Translations under genes and position numbers: made by a program
Part shown: positions 10,301-21,000 of the stretch, piece by piece
Layout of the letters: each line of letters opens with the position of its first letter
Position numbering within the stretch: the stretch's first letter is position 1
NCBI GenBank assembly: GCA_037954325.1
Contig: JBBMNZ010000017.1
Location: 7,527,501-7,591,500, forward strand
Direction: 5' to 3'
DNA from: Fistularia commersonii
Lineage: Eukaryota > Chordata > Actinopteri > Syngnathiformes > Fistulariidae
DNA length: 64,000 bases
The notes under the pieces: model-generated
Seen by the model: the letters and a program-made list of their open reading frames with translations, nothing else
Told to the model about the DNA's origin: nothing
Database searches by the model: none

Positions 10301-10990
10301 CCTCTGCTGAAAAACTCCTCTTAACATTGATTTAAATTTGCGCAAACAACCTGAAGGTGACATCCTTGCATTTGCTGTGCTTTCTCCTTGACACAGTGCA
10401 TCCTCCTGCCCCAGTAAAGACTGCCCGTCGGGTTCCTGGTCATCTCCAGATCCATAGTACATCTCTGGAGGAGCAACACCAGAGTTCAGCATACTCTCCT
10501 CAACATCTTCACATTTAATATCAAGCGGATCCCCAGTTTTAGGTGGCTGGCCAAACAGAAACCCCCCGGAAGAAGCTGGACCGAAGGCGCTTGCTGAAAC
10601 CCCTGGCAGATATGATTCACCTCCACCTGGGCTCTGAAACACCTGGTGCGCTATGACGGCGCCACCGAGGGAGGAGTAGGTGATCGCCGGCCGGTTGGCC
10701 AACACCCTGTCCATCACGTCGTAAAACTTCCACGATCTGAGTTTGTGGTTGTCCTTGATGCGACGGTACTCCAGTTTCATCTTCTTGATCTTCTCCCTGC
10801 ACTGGTCGCCGGTACGGTAGATGCCCTTTTCACGCAGGATGAGCGCGATGCGGTCGAAGACGCGCTGGTTGCGCAGGGAGCTTTCCAGTTCGATCTGCAC
10901 CGACTCGTCGGACCACAGCTGGAGAAGCTCCACGATCTCCGGGTCGGTCCAGTTGCTGCCCCGCTCATGCCTCCTGCCGCGGGGGTCCAT
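3957..10990 (-). CDS. accs: ACC-synthase-like PLP enzyme with N-terminal Myb/SANT-like domain, complete 15-exon gene
   Basis: Exons, 5' to 3' on the minus strand: 10990-10351, 10241-9529, 9426-9367, 9248-9178, 9051-8982, 7899-7833, 7499-7402, 7161-7084, 6895-6795, 6364-6275, 6172-6127, 5998-5857, 5735-5593, 5470-5317, 4366-3957. All junctions are GT-AG and all phases agree (2,883 nt, 960 residues). Residues 13-98 are Myb/SANT-like, 244-250 a basic patch, about 260-325 a coiled coil, about 415-824 a fold-type-I PLP domain matching vertebrate ACCS, and 825-960 an acidic tail. Plant ACC synthase residues have counterparts at the same spacing: N613, D641, Y644, K678 (PLP Schiff base), R686 and R812. 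The tyrosine before the conserved glycine is a tryptophan (W490, in DWRG), as in human ACCS, whose protein was reported to lack ACC synthase activity; the reaction here is unknown. Human ACCS (about 501 aa) lacks the DNA-binding module as I know it. Confidence 0.85.
5004..5274 (-). repeat. Teleost SINE-like repeat, copy 1 (in accs intron 14)
   Basis: On the minus strand this starts near CACGGTGGTGCAGTGG (5274 downward) and runs through TTTCTGTGTTGAGTTT and GCGTGGGTTTCC, which is the familiar layout of a dispersed tRNA-headed teleost repeat. Related diverged copies lie at 30417-30712 and 61462-61811. I am confident of the repeat type and unsure of its formal family name. Confidence 0.55.
5317..9426 (-). 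CDS. accs: accs exons 3-14: PLP-dependent aminotransferase-fold core
   Basis: Twelve short exons (46-154 nt) encode the catalytic core. Landmarks: GVINMGTSENKLC (exon 3), LLLQYGDWRGHP (exon 4), LREVVAKFLTHYC (exon 5), VVVMNGCTSLFS (exon 6), ILIP..TPFYGSI (exon 7), INPHNPLAEIYTPEE (exon 9), AIVDELYMLSVF (exon 10), LPDPQRTHVMWGMSK (exon 11, ending on the PLP lysine), DFALSGIRVGTLYTEN (exon 12), FLPENRRRLKAAHSYL (exon 13), and FEEELCMWRCFL...PGWFRIVFADQ (exon 14). Exon 14 uses the acceptor GGGCAG|TACCTTAG. A second AG 8 nt downstream would shift the frame. The match to vertebrate ACCS is continuous, with no stop or frameshift, so the enzyme portion appears intact. Confidence 0.9.
8575..8805 (+). 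repeat. LINE 3'-tail-like repeat (accs intron 5)
   Basis: A T-rich stretch ends in GACAAACGGATTTCCACTGT and then GGGATCAATTAAGTATTATC. This resembles the 3' tail of common teleost LINE insertions (consensus-like 'atttcc..tgtgggatcaataaagta'). No coding part is attached. Confidence 0.35.
9427..9528 (-). other. accs: Short accs intron 2, in-frame and stop-free
   Basis: The intron is 102 nt (34 codons) with donor GTGAGA and acceptor CTCACGCCCACAG. It contains no stop in the accs frame, so retention would insert 34 residues immediately before the conserved GVINMGTSENK block. Human ACCS sequence reads directly from the NP to the G(I/V)IN block, which supports removal of this piece in the main product. 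Confidence 0.7.
9529..10241 (-). CDS. accs: accs exon 2: basic patch, coiled coil and start of the ACC-synthase domain
   Basis: The acceptor CATTGCAG (exon start 10241) enters in phase 1, and the donor AAT|GTGAGA leaves in phase 0. It encodes residues 214-451. RQRKRRR at 244-250 is a nuclear-localisation-like patch. From about 260 to 325 the sequence is strongly charged and heptad-like (EEARLERELQADERREQREE region), typical of the C-terminal half of Myb/SANT-like proteins. After a Ser/Thr/Pro linker, residues 415-451 (SVYLSNRG ... GYAQYGMDRY ... DNPN) match the beginning of the human ACCS enzyme domain. Because the coiled coil and enzyme start share one uninterrupted exon, at least that part of the fusion does not depend on splice prediction. 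Confidence 0.8.
10351..10990 (-). CDS. accs: accs exon 1: Myb/SANT-like DNA-binding domain
   Basis: ATG 10990 has a good Kozak context (A at -3, G at +4). The exon encodes residues 1-213 plus one nucleotide. Residues 13-98 match the Myb/SANT-like (trihelix, Myb_DNA-bind_4) pattern: NWTDPE at 13-18, LLQLW at 22-26, RNQRVFDRIA at 40-49, YRTGDQCREKIKKMKLEYR at 58-76, and WKFYDVMDRVLANRP at 87-101. The rest is a low-complexity linker. This domain is common in teleost MSANTD/ZSCAN-like and Harbinger-associated proteins. The donor is TCAG|GTTGTT (10351/10350), which is weak but leaves in phase 1, exactly matching the next exon. A splice acceptor (CCCTGTGTTGCAG) 25 nt upstream of the ATG, with exon start at 11015, implies an upstream non-coding exon. 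Confidence 0.8.
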
Positions 10991-12600
10991 TCTCCGGAGT
11001 CACCGCGGTGCGTGTCTGCAACACAGGGCGAAGAGATCGCATGAAATCGGCACATCCTACCCTTGTCACACCAACTTCTGTCAATCACCCGCGACTTTTC
11101 GGGGGGACAAAGCGATCACTGGTGTTCTCAAGTTGCTCCACGAGCACGGGAATCGCACCGGCGTCGTTGTACGTACTCGTGTTGTCCCCCCACTTGTGTT
11201 GTTAAAGAACAGCCCGCCGGAAACGAATCTCCGTGGACCTGTCACGGTGACGTGACGTCGAGCGATTCATTTCACGCCCGTTTCGAGCCGGGGACGCTTT
11301 TGCTAAATCGGTGCTAAAAATGTCATATTCATTTCCGGATAGGGAAAACGGTACAACTTGTTTGACAGGGATTGGGGAGGGTGACGGGTGTTAGACGTGT
11401 GAAAATATCTACATCCGGGTTGACGGCACATGCGTGCTGTCCTTATTCCGGGATAACTTTGGTCCGTGTTAACAGTGAAGCTGCTGAGGGGAGGCTGGAT
11501 CCCAGCTATGCCAGCCAGGCTACGAGGCGGTAGACAAAACCATGCGAGTCAAACTATGACCGTTGGCTCTGCGTTATAGCGCTCTCTACAGTTCGAGTAT
11601 GTTACCTACATAGGCTGCACTTCCGAGGCTCGCCAGAGGATGGCAGTGTCGCACCGCGGGACACTGTCGACACGCATAACGAGCATCCTCAACGCAGGCG
11701 TGTCCCGGTAACGACAACGTGAGATATCCACAGTAATGCAAGCAGCTGTATATTTAATCCAATAATATCATGGATTACGTATACTTTTCGTCTCCAGAAG
11801 ACACGTTCATATATTTACTGTTTGACTCGACAGCTTTGGCCGCATAGTTGATTAAATTAGATGATTCAGAGGAGAGTCCGGAGGCGAGGGGGGAATCGGC
11901 TAACGCACTCGAAAAGTACATTAAAAAGATAACAGAAAGGGCATTTTTTCCAGTTACTTATTAAAAGTTTACGTTTGCCCCAGGCGAGGAAAATTAGAGC
12001 CCCGCCCCTCTGAGCAATTAGGGTGAGATAATCAAGCACGCATCGCGGTCCAGTCGGCCCGGAGTGTGACGTACTTCCTGGACAGCTCAGCCCCGTTTTG
12101 GTCGTTGTTGTGATTCACCCGGTCAGAAAGCCTCACACAGCACGGAACACCATTCCCCGCTCTCCCCCCCTCGTGTAATATCTGTACATCTATTTGAACT
12201 TGAATTAAAAATCTACTCAGCATGCAGGCTGTTTGAAGAAAAAACAAACACACACACACACACACGCACGCACACTCAAAGAAAGCCGTGAAAGAAATAG
12301 ACGGGTCCAACGCTCGGAAGTTAACCGGCGAAATAGAACCAAGGGACGGGGCCGGCAAGTTGGTGGCGGCTCACAATGTGATATTTGTTTTCTTTTGTTC
12401 CGAATAGTTGAAAATAAGACTTTTTTTCTCGAGAATGGGCGTGTGCGGATAGCATCATTATTAGTAAATCTCTCGGACGTACAGCGACAGGCTCGGGGCA
12501 GCACCGAGTTGAATGGCAAAAAAGCCTGGAGGAACGAGAATCCTCCGCCAGCGGAGAGAGGAGGCTGAGCGGCTGTGACGTCGTCGACCTTTGTTGGCTT
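10991..12600. promoter_or_regulatory. CpG-rich head-to-head promoter region, accs (-) / furin (+)
   Basis: The interval separates the accs start codon from the presumed furin first exon and is CpG-rich at both ends. It includes an ATF/CREB-like string TGACGTGACGTCG at 11248-11260, and another TGACGTCG at about 12575 next to furin. An acceptor site at 11016/11017 indicates an accs 5' non-coding exon somewhere in this interval on the minus strand. A short CA-rich microsatellite sits at about 12247-12272. No protein-coding exon is supported: the overlapping open frames here (for example 12032-12519 on both strands) look like by-products of high GC content. Confidence 0.55.
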
Positions 12601-12887
12601 TCGGGACCGGAGACGGTCCTCCTGATCCCGGCGCGGTACGAGGCGAAGAGTTAAACGTGTTTTCAGAGAAGGGAGGGGGGCGACAAAGGGACTTAATTGC
12701 GCGAAGGATGAAGGCTGTGCTCGGTTGAAGTCTTGTCAGACGATCCGCACCAGTTCTCCCCCAGTCAGGTGAGACCTCCTCTCCTCCAGCCTGGACAGCT
12801 TCATCTTGCACAGGTGGATGTCCGTCTTTTCGGAGGAGACATGCCTTAGTCCCATCATTGAGGCTCTTCCTCTGAAGTTTATCTACG
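12601..12887 (+). other. furin: furin non-coding first exon (5' end uncertain)
   Basis: A strong donor, CTACG|GTAAGA, closes a GC-rich CpG-island exon at 12887. It lies 4.9 kb upstream of a clear acceptor (TCTCATCTCTAG, exon start 17753) in front of the first furin coding exon. The 5' limit is not determinable by eye; 12601 is a placeholder. The exon carries three ATGs upstream of the main start: 12708 (six codons and stop), 12818 (runs across the splice) and 12841 (ATG CCT TAG, a two-codon uORF). Mammalian furin also uses alternative non-coding first exons. Confidence 0.5.
12708..12849 (+). promoter_or_regulatory. furin: Cluster of three upstream ORFs in the furin leader
   Basis: uORF1 is 12708-12728 (six sense codons then TGA). 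uORF2 starts at 12818, remains open to the donor at 12887, and after splicing to 17753 ends at a TAA at about 17780 (31 codons in total). uORF3 (12841-12849) is ATG-CCT-TAG, nested inside uORF2 in another frame. The main start at 17856 has T at -3, so its initiation context is modest. Translational repression by the leader is an inference and depends on the exon 1 model. Confidence 0.4.
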
Positions 12888-15800
12888 GTAAGACACTGGG
12901 CTCTTAACTGTTTTTATTGAACTAGTTATTTCCTGATGGAGGATCTGACCTGTTCTCAGTCTGTGTTCTTTTGTGATATTATTTTGTTTTATCATGTTAT
13001 CCACCCCATTCCGCTTCAAAAGGTTCAAGCCCTCCTCTGTTCCCTCTGAGGCGGGCATTCAAGCAATGGATTTCATTTTTATTGTGTTAAACACAAAGCC
13101 AGAAATGTTTGCAGTTACATGCTCTCTTTTCAGAATGGCATCATTTTTGTGGCAAAAAAAAACAAAAAAAAAAAAAAAAAACAAAGGGACCTCCTTTTGA
13201 ATAATTCGACAGAAAAATAAAATTCAAATAGAAGCGATTAAAGTTGATCCTATGTCATCGCTTGGGTTACCGGTGGCATTGTACACCGTATTTTACATCC
13301 TCTGGGATTTCATTGAAGTCAAGGTCATCATCTATTGGGGCAAAAAACAATCTTCTTCCTCTCCGCCTGGTTAATCACATCAGAGGTACCAGATACAACT
13401 TGTCGTGTCTTTTTTAGCCCAGTTCCAGCTCAGACTGCTAAAGAGATCAAAGTTGTCTTGAGAAATGGTTCTCTTCTTGCCTAAGGAAGCTGGACAGATT
13501 TTTCTTTTTTCTTTTTATTTGATTTTTTTTTTTTTTCAGAACCACAGTTCCCAGGACACTGCATTTTGTTCTCTGTTCGTGGCAAAAGTGCAAGGGTATA
13601 ACAGTCTTGGTTATACTTCAGCCTCTAGTTCTGAGCAGCAAAGCTTTCAGAGGAACCACGGAAATGCGACAGTTATCAAAAAGATTCGTTGTCAACAAGT
13701 TTGGTAACTGGAGCAGATAGCCTTTGCAGCTCCTCTATCATCAGTGGCAGCAGGTGTTGTAGATGAAGTTTGACGCAGGGAGTAATTCCAGCATTCAGAT
13801 GACGGTGAAGAATTGGGTTGAATCTTGCCATGTGGTGTTACTTACTCCTGGACAGATTACTCCCCTGACAACATTTTATTTTGAATTTCCATCTTTTTAG
13901 CACATGGACATCAGGGAGGCCCGAGATGGATTCGGCTGTGGTGATATTTACTCACTGCGCTCTCTCTTCCATCGCAGCATATCTGAGATGATCACCATAT
14001 AGCTCACTTTCTGCGGTGAACTGGTGTCCAGACTGTGTACAATAGTGGCACCTTTGCTTTGCAATCAAACTTTCACTCTTTGCAATTTCCCCTGGCGGGA
14101 AAGGATGCCTGCTGTCAGCGGCAATCCACTAATGCTATTCCCTCCTGCGCCTTGGTTTTTCTTTTTGAGGGCAGGCCAGAGCAGTGGGCAGCCTTAAATA
14201 TAGCATGAGTGCTGCATACAGCTTTGTTTACTTCTTTTAAAATGATCAAATCCACTTCTGGAAGGGCAGATCTGTTAATGTGGTACATCATGTTTATTTG
14301 TATCCCCTCAAAGGTGCAACTAACCGGTTTGGTTATCAGGTAAATCACTTGGCTACACTCGGATTATTTCATGCATACACAGGCTGTCTTCCACTGAGCT
14401 TTTTGCTGAAGGTGGTGGAGGTCAGTGCTTTCCAGGTTATTTTCTTTTTCAGAGGAAAGGGGAGGCAAGCCAGCCTCCTGTGAGTTGTAAAGATTAGATG
14501 CAGTTCTCAGCAAGAGCAATGCATCGACTCTTATTTTCAATTAAAACTGTCCGATCCGTTGATTAAAAAAAAAAAAAAAAAGGACTTAAAATTGACTCTG
14601 GAAGGTTATCGTGTTCCTGTTCTTTTGTGATCGATTTCATAACATTGAATATCAAGAAAAGATATCGTTTGGTTAACAAGTAACATTTTTCAAAATCTTT
14701 AAGACAAGGATATTTAGGGAATCTGTATGTTACACAGTAGAATAGAAGGCGGCCTTATCAAAGATGTGCACTTGGATCAAACCTCGCAATACAGCCAGAT
14801 CATTTCCATTGATTTTTTTTTTTTGGTAGGTGCTTTCATATCTGTATAGCTGGATTTAATCCTGTGGAGTGAGAATAAATTCCCAATGTACAACTCAAAT
14901 AACAATCCCCACATGCTTGAATACATAAATCAATCTGTTTTCGTCTGTTTTAGCTCATAATATATCTTCAAAGATAATTTGGCATAAAAGCATTGCAGCA
15001 GGGACATATTTCACACAGTGTATATATTTTTTTTTCATTCTTAAGAAGAAATAACATAATGGGAACATTAATGAGCAAGAAATCATTAATCAATAGCCTG
15101 AAAGTGCCAGTAAGTTTTCAAAAATGACCTGTAAATTTGCAGTAAAACAAACATTATGCATATGCATAAATAAACTATGCTATGTTAACACAAATAGACA
15201 ACACACTATGCATATTACTTCATCTCCTAGTTGTAGCACTCCTAATCAACCATGAAATACTTTTTGATTGGCTCCATCTTCATTAAATCGTGGTGAATAT
15301 TTAGGCTATTAGATAGGGACCAGACCACTGTATGGTTTGATAAAACGGATACTCATATTGTCGCGCCGCTTGGCAGCTTGAGTAGAATGCTGGGACCTGT
15401 GAGAACACCTGAGAGGCCCCTCAGCTCTGTGAGTCAAGGAAGGGGTGTGAATCACTTATTATGACTGAGAATATGATTTTTGAAACTCATTAGTCTTTTA
15501 TCTGAATTTCTCAGCATCTTTATCACTATAACATTTGAACCGCATTTGGAGGCCTGTCAATAGCTAGAAGCAGTTGGTGCTGACGCATTTTCACTGGCTG
15601 ACATACTTAGGAATGATCATCTCCAAAGACATTAGACAACAGATTTTCAACATCCAATGCGCTCCCAATTGTAGAAATCTTGATTTCTCCCACGTTATGA
15701 ATTTAGCCTCCATTTGGAACAGTAATGTGTTTTGTGAGAGCAAACAGCCTCCTGTTAACTGCTCTCCAGGCATTGTTAAGTGAGAAGGTGTTTTGAGTGT

Positions 15801-17752
15801 TGTATTATTATGTAGGCTGGTACCTACTTGTTATTTCTGGAGTGCTGTATGGGGAGTGATACTCTTTACCCCCCCTTGTTTCACTCTCTCCTCCAACCAT
15901 TCCTTCCCTTCCCAGCAGTCTCACTGACAGCAGACCCCCTGCTCCTGTTTTTGTGACACCAGCATAGTACCTAATGAGCTCAAAAGAATTGCTCCACAGG
16001 AAGAATGACAGCCCCTGGTCATTTTTTCTGCATCTCTTCTGCTGTGCTCCAATCACATATCCCAACCACAGTGGTGATGCCACAGATGTATTTTCAGAGC
16101 TGCTTCCCTTTGACTGTGTTCCCTGAAGCAGGGGATACATTTTTGGGGTCAGCAATGAACAAGGGCATCATATCTGCTGCAGAGAAGTTTTAAAAATGTC
16201 CAGCTTGTTAAAATAATTGATTTTTCAGAGCTGTTGTAGAAAAATACTGTTTCAATTAACAAATGCTAATGGGCAGAATCACTTTAATTTGTGCCCGTGC
16301 ATGTTATCGAAAAATACTTATCATTGTATTTCAAGTTCCTTGCTAGATAGCCAGTCAAAAAAATAACACGGTTTGATTCAATAATATTTGAATTTGTTTT
16401 GAAAATGAAAATATTTACCTGACATGTTCATTAAAAAAATAATTGGCTTAATCCATTTATTATAGGTGAAGTTCTTTTGATTCTGATGCCAGTATCACAA
16501 ATGTCTCTTGTACTGATTTGGTACTACTGATGTTGATACTGGAAAAGTCTGGTGTTTCCTTTTTATATTGCATTATGAAAAAATACAGATAATTGCATAT
16601 GGCTCTGTTTCAGTGATCTACAGTAAAACAGATTTTCAAAGCACACACTACAGTGCTTTCACGGTGCACATATTTTTTCATAGTTTTCCTTTTGAATCAA
16701 GCAACAGAATAGTTGTAGCTTGATGTGTTTGAGTTAATTTACCGCATTTGACTTTCATCAAATGAGCACCTTGTGATGACCATGCAGAAACAGTATGTTT
16801 GATAGCCAAAGTTAGGATAAAAACCTAAATTCAGTACAAGGCTGGGCATAGAGGAAATTTCCAGAAATGTTTATATCTCATAGAAAGAGAAAAAAAACAA
16901 CTTGTGTCTCTTAAGCTGAACCACTTAAGTTTTCACAGCCAACACCGTCAAAGCAGAAATCAAATATTCAATTCAATAGGTCAATGACAGCCTGCCTTGA
17001 CAATTTAAAATATTTGCTATGAAAAGGCCATATTTGTGTCTTCACCTCAATTAAGTGTACAGCAAAGACTGACCTCATGAGTTACGTCATGTCAACATGG
17101 CTTAGCAGTCGCACAGAAAATGTAACCTAAATCATCTTCCCCTCCACCTATCTGCTATGTATCAATTATATGCTCTGTGTATGTGGTTGATTGGCCAGGC
17201 CTGCACTAAGCTTTTCTCTTCATGAATGACATAAGGATTGCTTCAAAGGCACTTAGAGCATCTCATCCTAAAACCTTTTTTTTTTCAACATTTGCAATAA
17301 TGCTATAACCGTAAATAATCTGTAACTATTCACTTAATATCTATTGTACTTTTGTGGCAAAGAATGTTTTGTTGTCAAAAATTTTGAGTCCATTAAAAAG
17401 TTTAAATCATGTCTGTCAGACACATTTCCTCTCCAGTTGTCATTAGCAGTTTACTAGTTGGAGTCCAGCCTGTATTGCTGCAATATGCCTTTTATATTAA
17501 TTATGTTACCATTTTATGACTGGGACAAGATGAGTGAGGGTTGAAAAATCATTTATTTTTGCTTTAGCTCTTGTCTGTTTTGATCTCATCCTGCTTCACA
17601 TATATTAACATGTTTATTATTGTATCATTGGGCAGTGTGTTGGGAAATAATTTGTGCTAAGTTTTCGTTTCTGAAATATTTTCTGAAGTGCTATATTAGA
17701 CCCAAAAATGACCCATTTTTAGAAATCTTTGTCTCTGTTTTCTCATCTCTAG
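12888..17752 (+). other. furin: furin intron 1
   Basis: This is an AT-rich interval of 4.9 kb between donor GTAAGA and acceptor TTTTCTCATCTCTAG. It has A/T runs (for example 13146-13181 and 14564-14581). I see no coding exon or recognisable mobile element in it. Confidence 0.5.
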
Positions 17753-17855
17753 GCCACTGTTCTACTTTGCTGCTGTAACGTGGAGCATCTTCACACTGCC
17801 TGGGAAGCAGTGACAGACGGACAGACAGGCTGCCCTGTGAAGTGCTACCCTTTTC

Positions 17856-18032
17856 ATGGATGCCAGGGTGGCCCTGCTGCACTCATGGACAGTCTTGGTC
17901 CTCTTCACGCCAGAACCAAGGTGGATTGATGCTGCAGAGGTCTATACAAATACATGGGCAGTCCAAATTAATGGGGGGTCTGAGGAGGCTGACCGCATCG
18001 CCAGAGAACATGGCTTCATCAACCACGGCAAT
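17856..18032 (+). CDS. furin: Furin-type proprotein convertase, first coding exon (signal peptide and start of prodomain)
   Basis: The exon proper begins at 17753 (acceptor TCTCATCTCTAG). ATG 17856 opens 59 codons ending in phase 0 at GGCAAT|GTAAGT. Residues 5-18 are the hydrophobic core of a short signal peptide. VYTNTWAVQINGG at 29-41 is the furin/PACE4/PC5 prodomain start (human furin VFTNTWAVRIPGG), followed by EADRIAREHGFINHGN. The TNTWAV form favours furin over PCSK5/6, which have TNHWAV. Furin is a calcium-dependent subtilisin-like protease of the trans-Golgi network that cleaves after Arg-X-Lys/Arg-Arg; the prodomain is its chaperone and inhibitor. Whether this is the furin a or b paralogue cannot be told. 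Only the N-terminal end lies in the window. Confidence 0.85.
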
Positions 18033-21000
18033 GTAAGTTTTGCTCACGTTCAGGCACCTAATTTATACACTTTTCAATAAATGGCTTATTCCATGTCCAA
18101 TTTAGCACCCATTGACAGCTATTGATTGTCTGATTTGTGAATATAGCCCTATTTATGTTTGGCATTAAAATGTACTTTGTGTTAAAGGATTGCAGGAATA
18201 GTACTTGGTCATGTTTAAATATTGTTCTAAATGCTCTGGCATAATGAGGATGAATTGTTATCTACTCAGCCTTTCCATCTCCCCAGGTAATCAGGGACAA
18301 GCATTATTACAACTATGATCACAAGTGTAAATATTGACAACTTCATAAACAGAAATGAGTAATCACGCCTTGGTTCCCTTTTACAAATAGAATCAAGTTT
18401 GACACCTGCAAAGGTCCACAGTGTTATCCTTCCCCACAAGAAGTTCATTCCTGCATACAAATGTCTATTCTGGACAGTGGGGGCACTGACCACAGCTGAA
18501 ATAAAAGCAGCTGCATAAATCAGCATTTTTCTGTACTTTCCTCTTCAGCATTTCAGCTGTTTAAGTTGGCTTCTTGTCCCACTTTGAAAGTTGAAAAAAA
18601 TATCACACAGTTTAACTGATGGCGACCATGGAGATGACGCGTTAGAAGAACTGGGCCTTAAGCATTGTGGTCAGTGAATATGTTTTTTGAGTCTGTGTCT
18701 GTCTCACTCTACCCAATGTGCCACAAACTGAAAAGAGCCCTCAATTGAATATGAGTGGAGATTCTGGATGTACAAAGAATACAAGCTATGAATGAGATAA
18801 CAAACATCAAGATACACACTGGATACAAGGCAGAATCTATTGTGAAGTATAAATTGGGTTCTTCAACATCAGAGCATCAAGGAGTTTAATTTGACACCTC
18901 CAGACTGTTGATGATGTGCAATAGATTTTCAGCCATTTGGCCTCTGAAGGGAAAGATCTGTCCAATTCAATGAAGTGTCGCTCGGATACTGACCATTCTC
19001 TGTGTTTCCAAAAAGATCTTTTGAGGTCACTAATTTTTCCAGTCCTACGAAGGATGCACTTTGGTGCTGGTTCTCTGCCTTTATTGCTACTCATAATCTT
19101 CCACATCTCCGCCTTAACTCCACACTTAGTTTCACATTGCCTTACTTAAAAGGGGGGTCATTGTATAATATTCCTAAAGCCCCCCCATCACCCTTCAGCT
19201 TTATCTAACATCCCAAGATGTTTAATGACTTCAGGCCGAAACTCCTCCCAGAATCAAATTACTTCTGGAAAGGTGAAAATGCCTGACCTACTATCTCGCC
19301 ATGTCATTTGTAAGGGAGAAAATTCTCCGGTGCTGCTTGAGGATAAACCAACTTAGTATATCAATATTGTAATTATCATCCCTATTGAGATATGAATAAA
19401 TTCATATTATGCATTATCATCATTCAATTAGTGTTTTACCTGTTCTTCAACTTACCATAAAAGCAAATACATGAGCAATATTGATCAAAATAAGTTATGA
19501 TAAATATTGAGTGATTAAATATGAACTATTAGCATTTCGAGAACCCCTTTCAAAAGCATCTTTTTCAATGTTTTTATTCTGTTTCGTTATCGATACCAAA
19601 ACGAAATACAACAAAGAAAAACATCAACATTCCTTTTAGAGGAAAAATCATCAGATTGTTCAGAACACAATAATATAGAGAATAAAATATACAGTGCAAC
19701 AAGAAAAGGGTTCGACATGGATTTTTACCCATATTCTTTTCTATAGCAGTAAGACAGGCGCCTAAGCAAGACAGTGATTAACAGCAGAACAGATAATGGC
19801 ATTAAAAAAGCGCCATTGTATCAAGGTCGAGCTTGGGGGCCTAATTGCTCCTTCCTTTTCAAATAATGGATCAATCCCATTCACCTTATGAAGTGCCACA
19901 ATTCCCATGGGCTATCGTCTGCTTGTTCAGAAACTGCGTAAGAGGCATCAGAGATGTAAGCGTCCCAGTTACACTGCTGAAGCCCCTTGTGATTCTAATA
20001 CCAGATCTATGGTTATGTGATTTTTATTTATTTATTTATTCATTTATTTTCAAATCTGGTATCCTGATCTCTGACTGTTGTTTAAACAATGCACCTTAGC
20101 TATAATGTTCATGTGCTTCTATGAAACACCTGGGTTATCATCAATATCCCAGTTACTGTGAAATAAAGCAGCATTAAAGTATTTCTGAAACAGCCTGATA
20201 TTAAAATTGAAACAGTGCACTCCACTTGTCAACTCATCAATTTTGAACAGTGGATGCTTGGCAGAACATTCCCTAATGCAACCTAGAAATACCGAACACT
20301 GTAGTAACATTGATGTATGTGACAGCCATATAGTTATCCCCTGGAAGACTTTCAGCTAAAGCATACACTTTAATCAATGGTGACACATATATTACTTTTC
20401 ATTCAATTGATTCTTCACAGTGCAACAGTTAGTGTTGTCCCCAGCCAGATACGTTGTGAATTTAGTAGATCATTTGTGCGTTTTTTTGGAGGACAGTATG
20501 GCTTGATTAACTTGACAGTTTCTCTTTACAAATCTAAGTCATCATAGTTGATGCCCAGTGATGTAAAACCTTGAATAATTGACAGAATAAGCGCTGTTGA
20601 CATCTAAATATCAAACAGGACTCTGGTGAAGAGGAAGAGGACAGACGTTTCTTGAGACATCTGATAATTGCTCTGATTATTACAGCAGGCATTGTCCATT
20701 ATCACTTGTACTGCCAGGTTATTTGTAGCAACACGAGCGTGTTTCCTGTTGCTGACATAAGCCAGTTGATTGCTTTATGACTTAATACTTAATACTGATG
20801 TCCTTGCCACAGTCAGTTCTCATGTAGTAGACATATTAAGAATCTGCACAGCAGCATGTGAAACATGAATACTCAACTCCCATGACAATGACCTTGATTT
20901 TTAAGACCTGTGGCTGTGACTGCTCTTAAACATGCTTTCATTCCCTTAGCTGCAGGTGCCAGCCTAGTTTAGTAGAATAGATCTGCGCTATAATGAAGGT

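Noticed and set aside
10646..11317. Plus-strand frames opposite accs exon 1
   Set aside because: They are antisense shadows of the GC-rich Myb/SANT-coding exon and CpG island; the minus-strand frame has the domain signature.
12032..12568. Overlapping open frames of about 100-111 codons near the furin promoter
   Set aside because: They lie in CpG-rich promoter DNA with a CA repeat, overlap on both strands and lack homology. Shadow frames.
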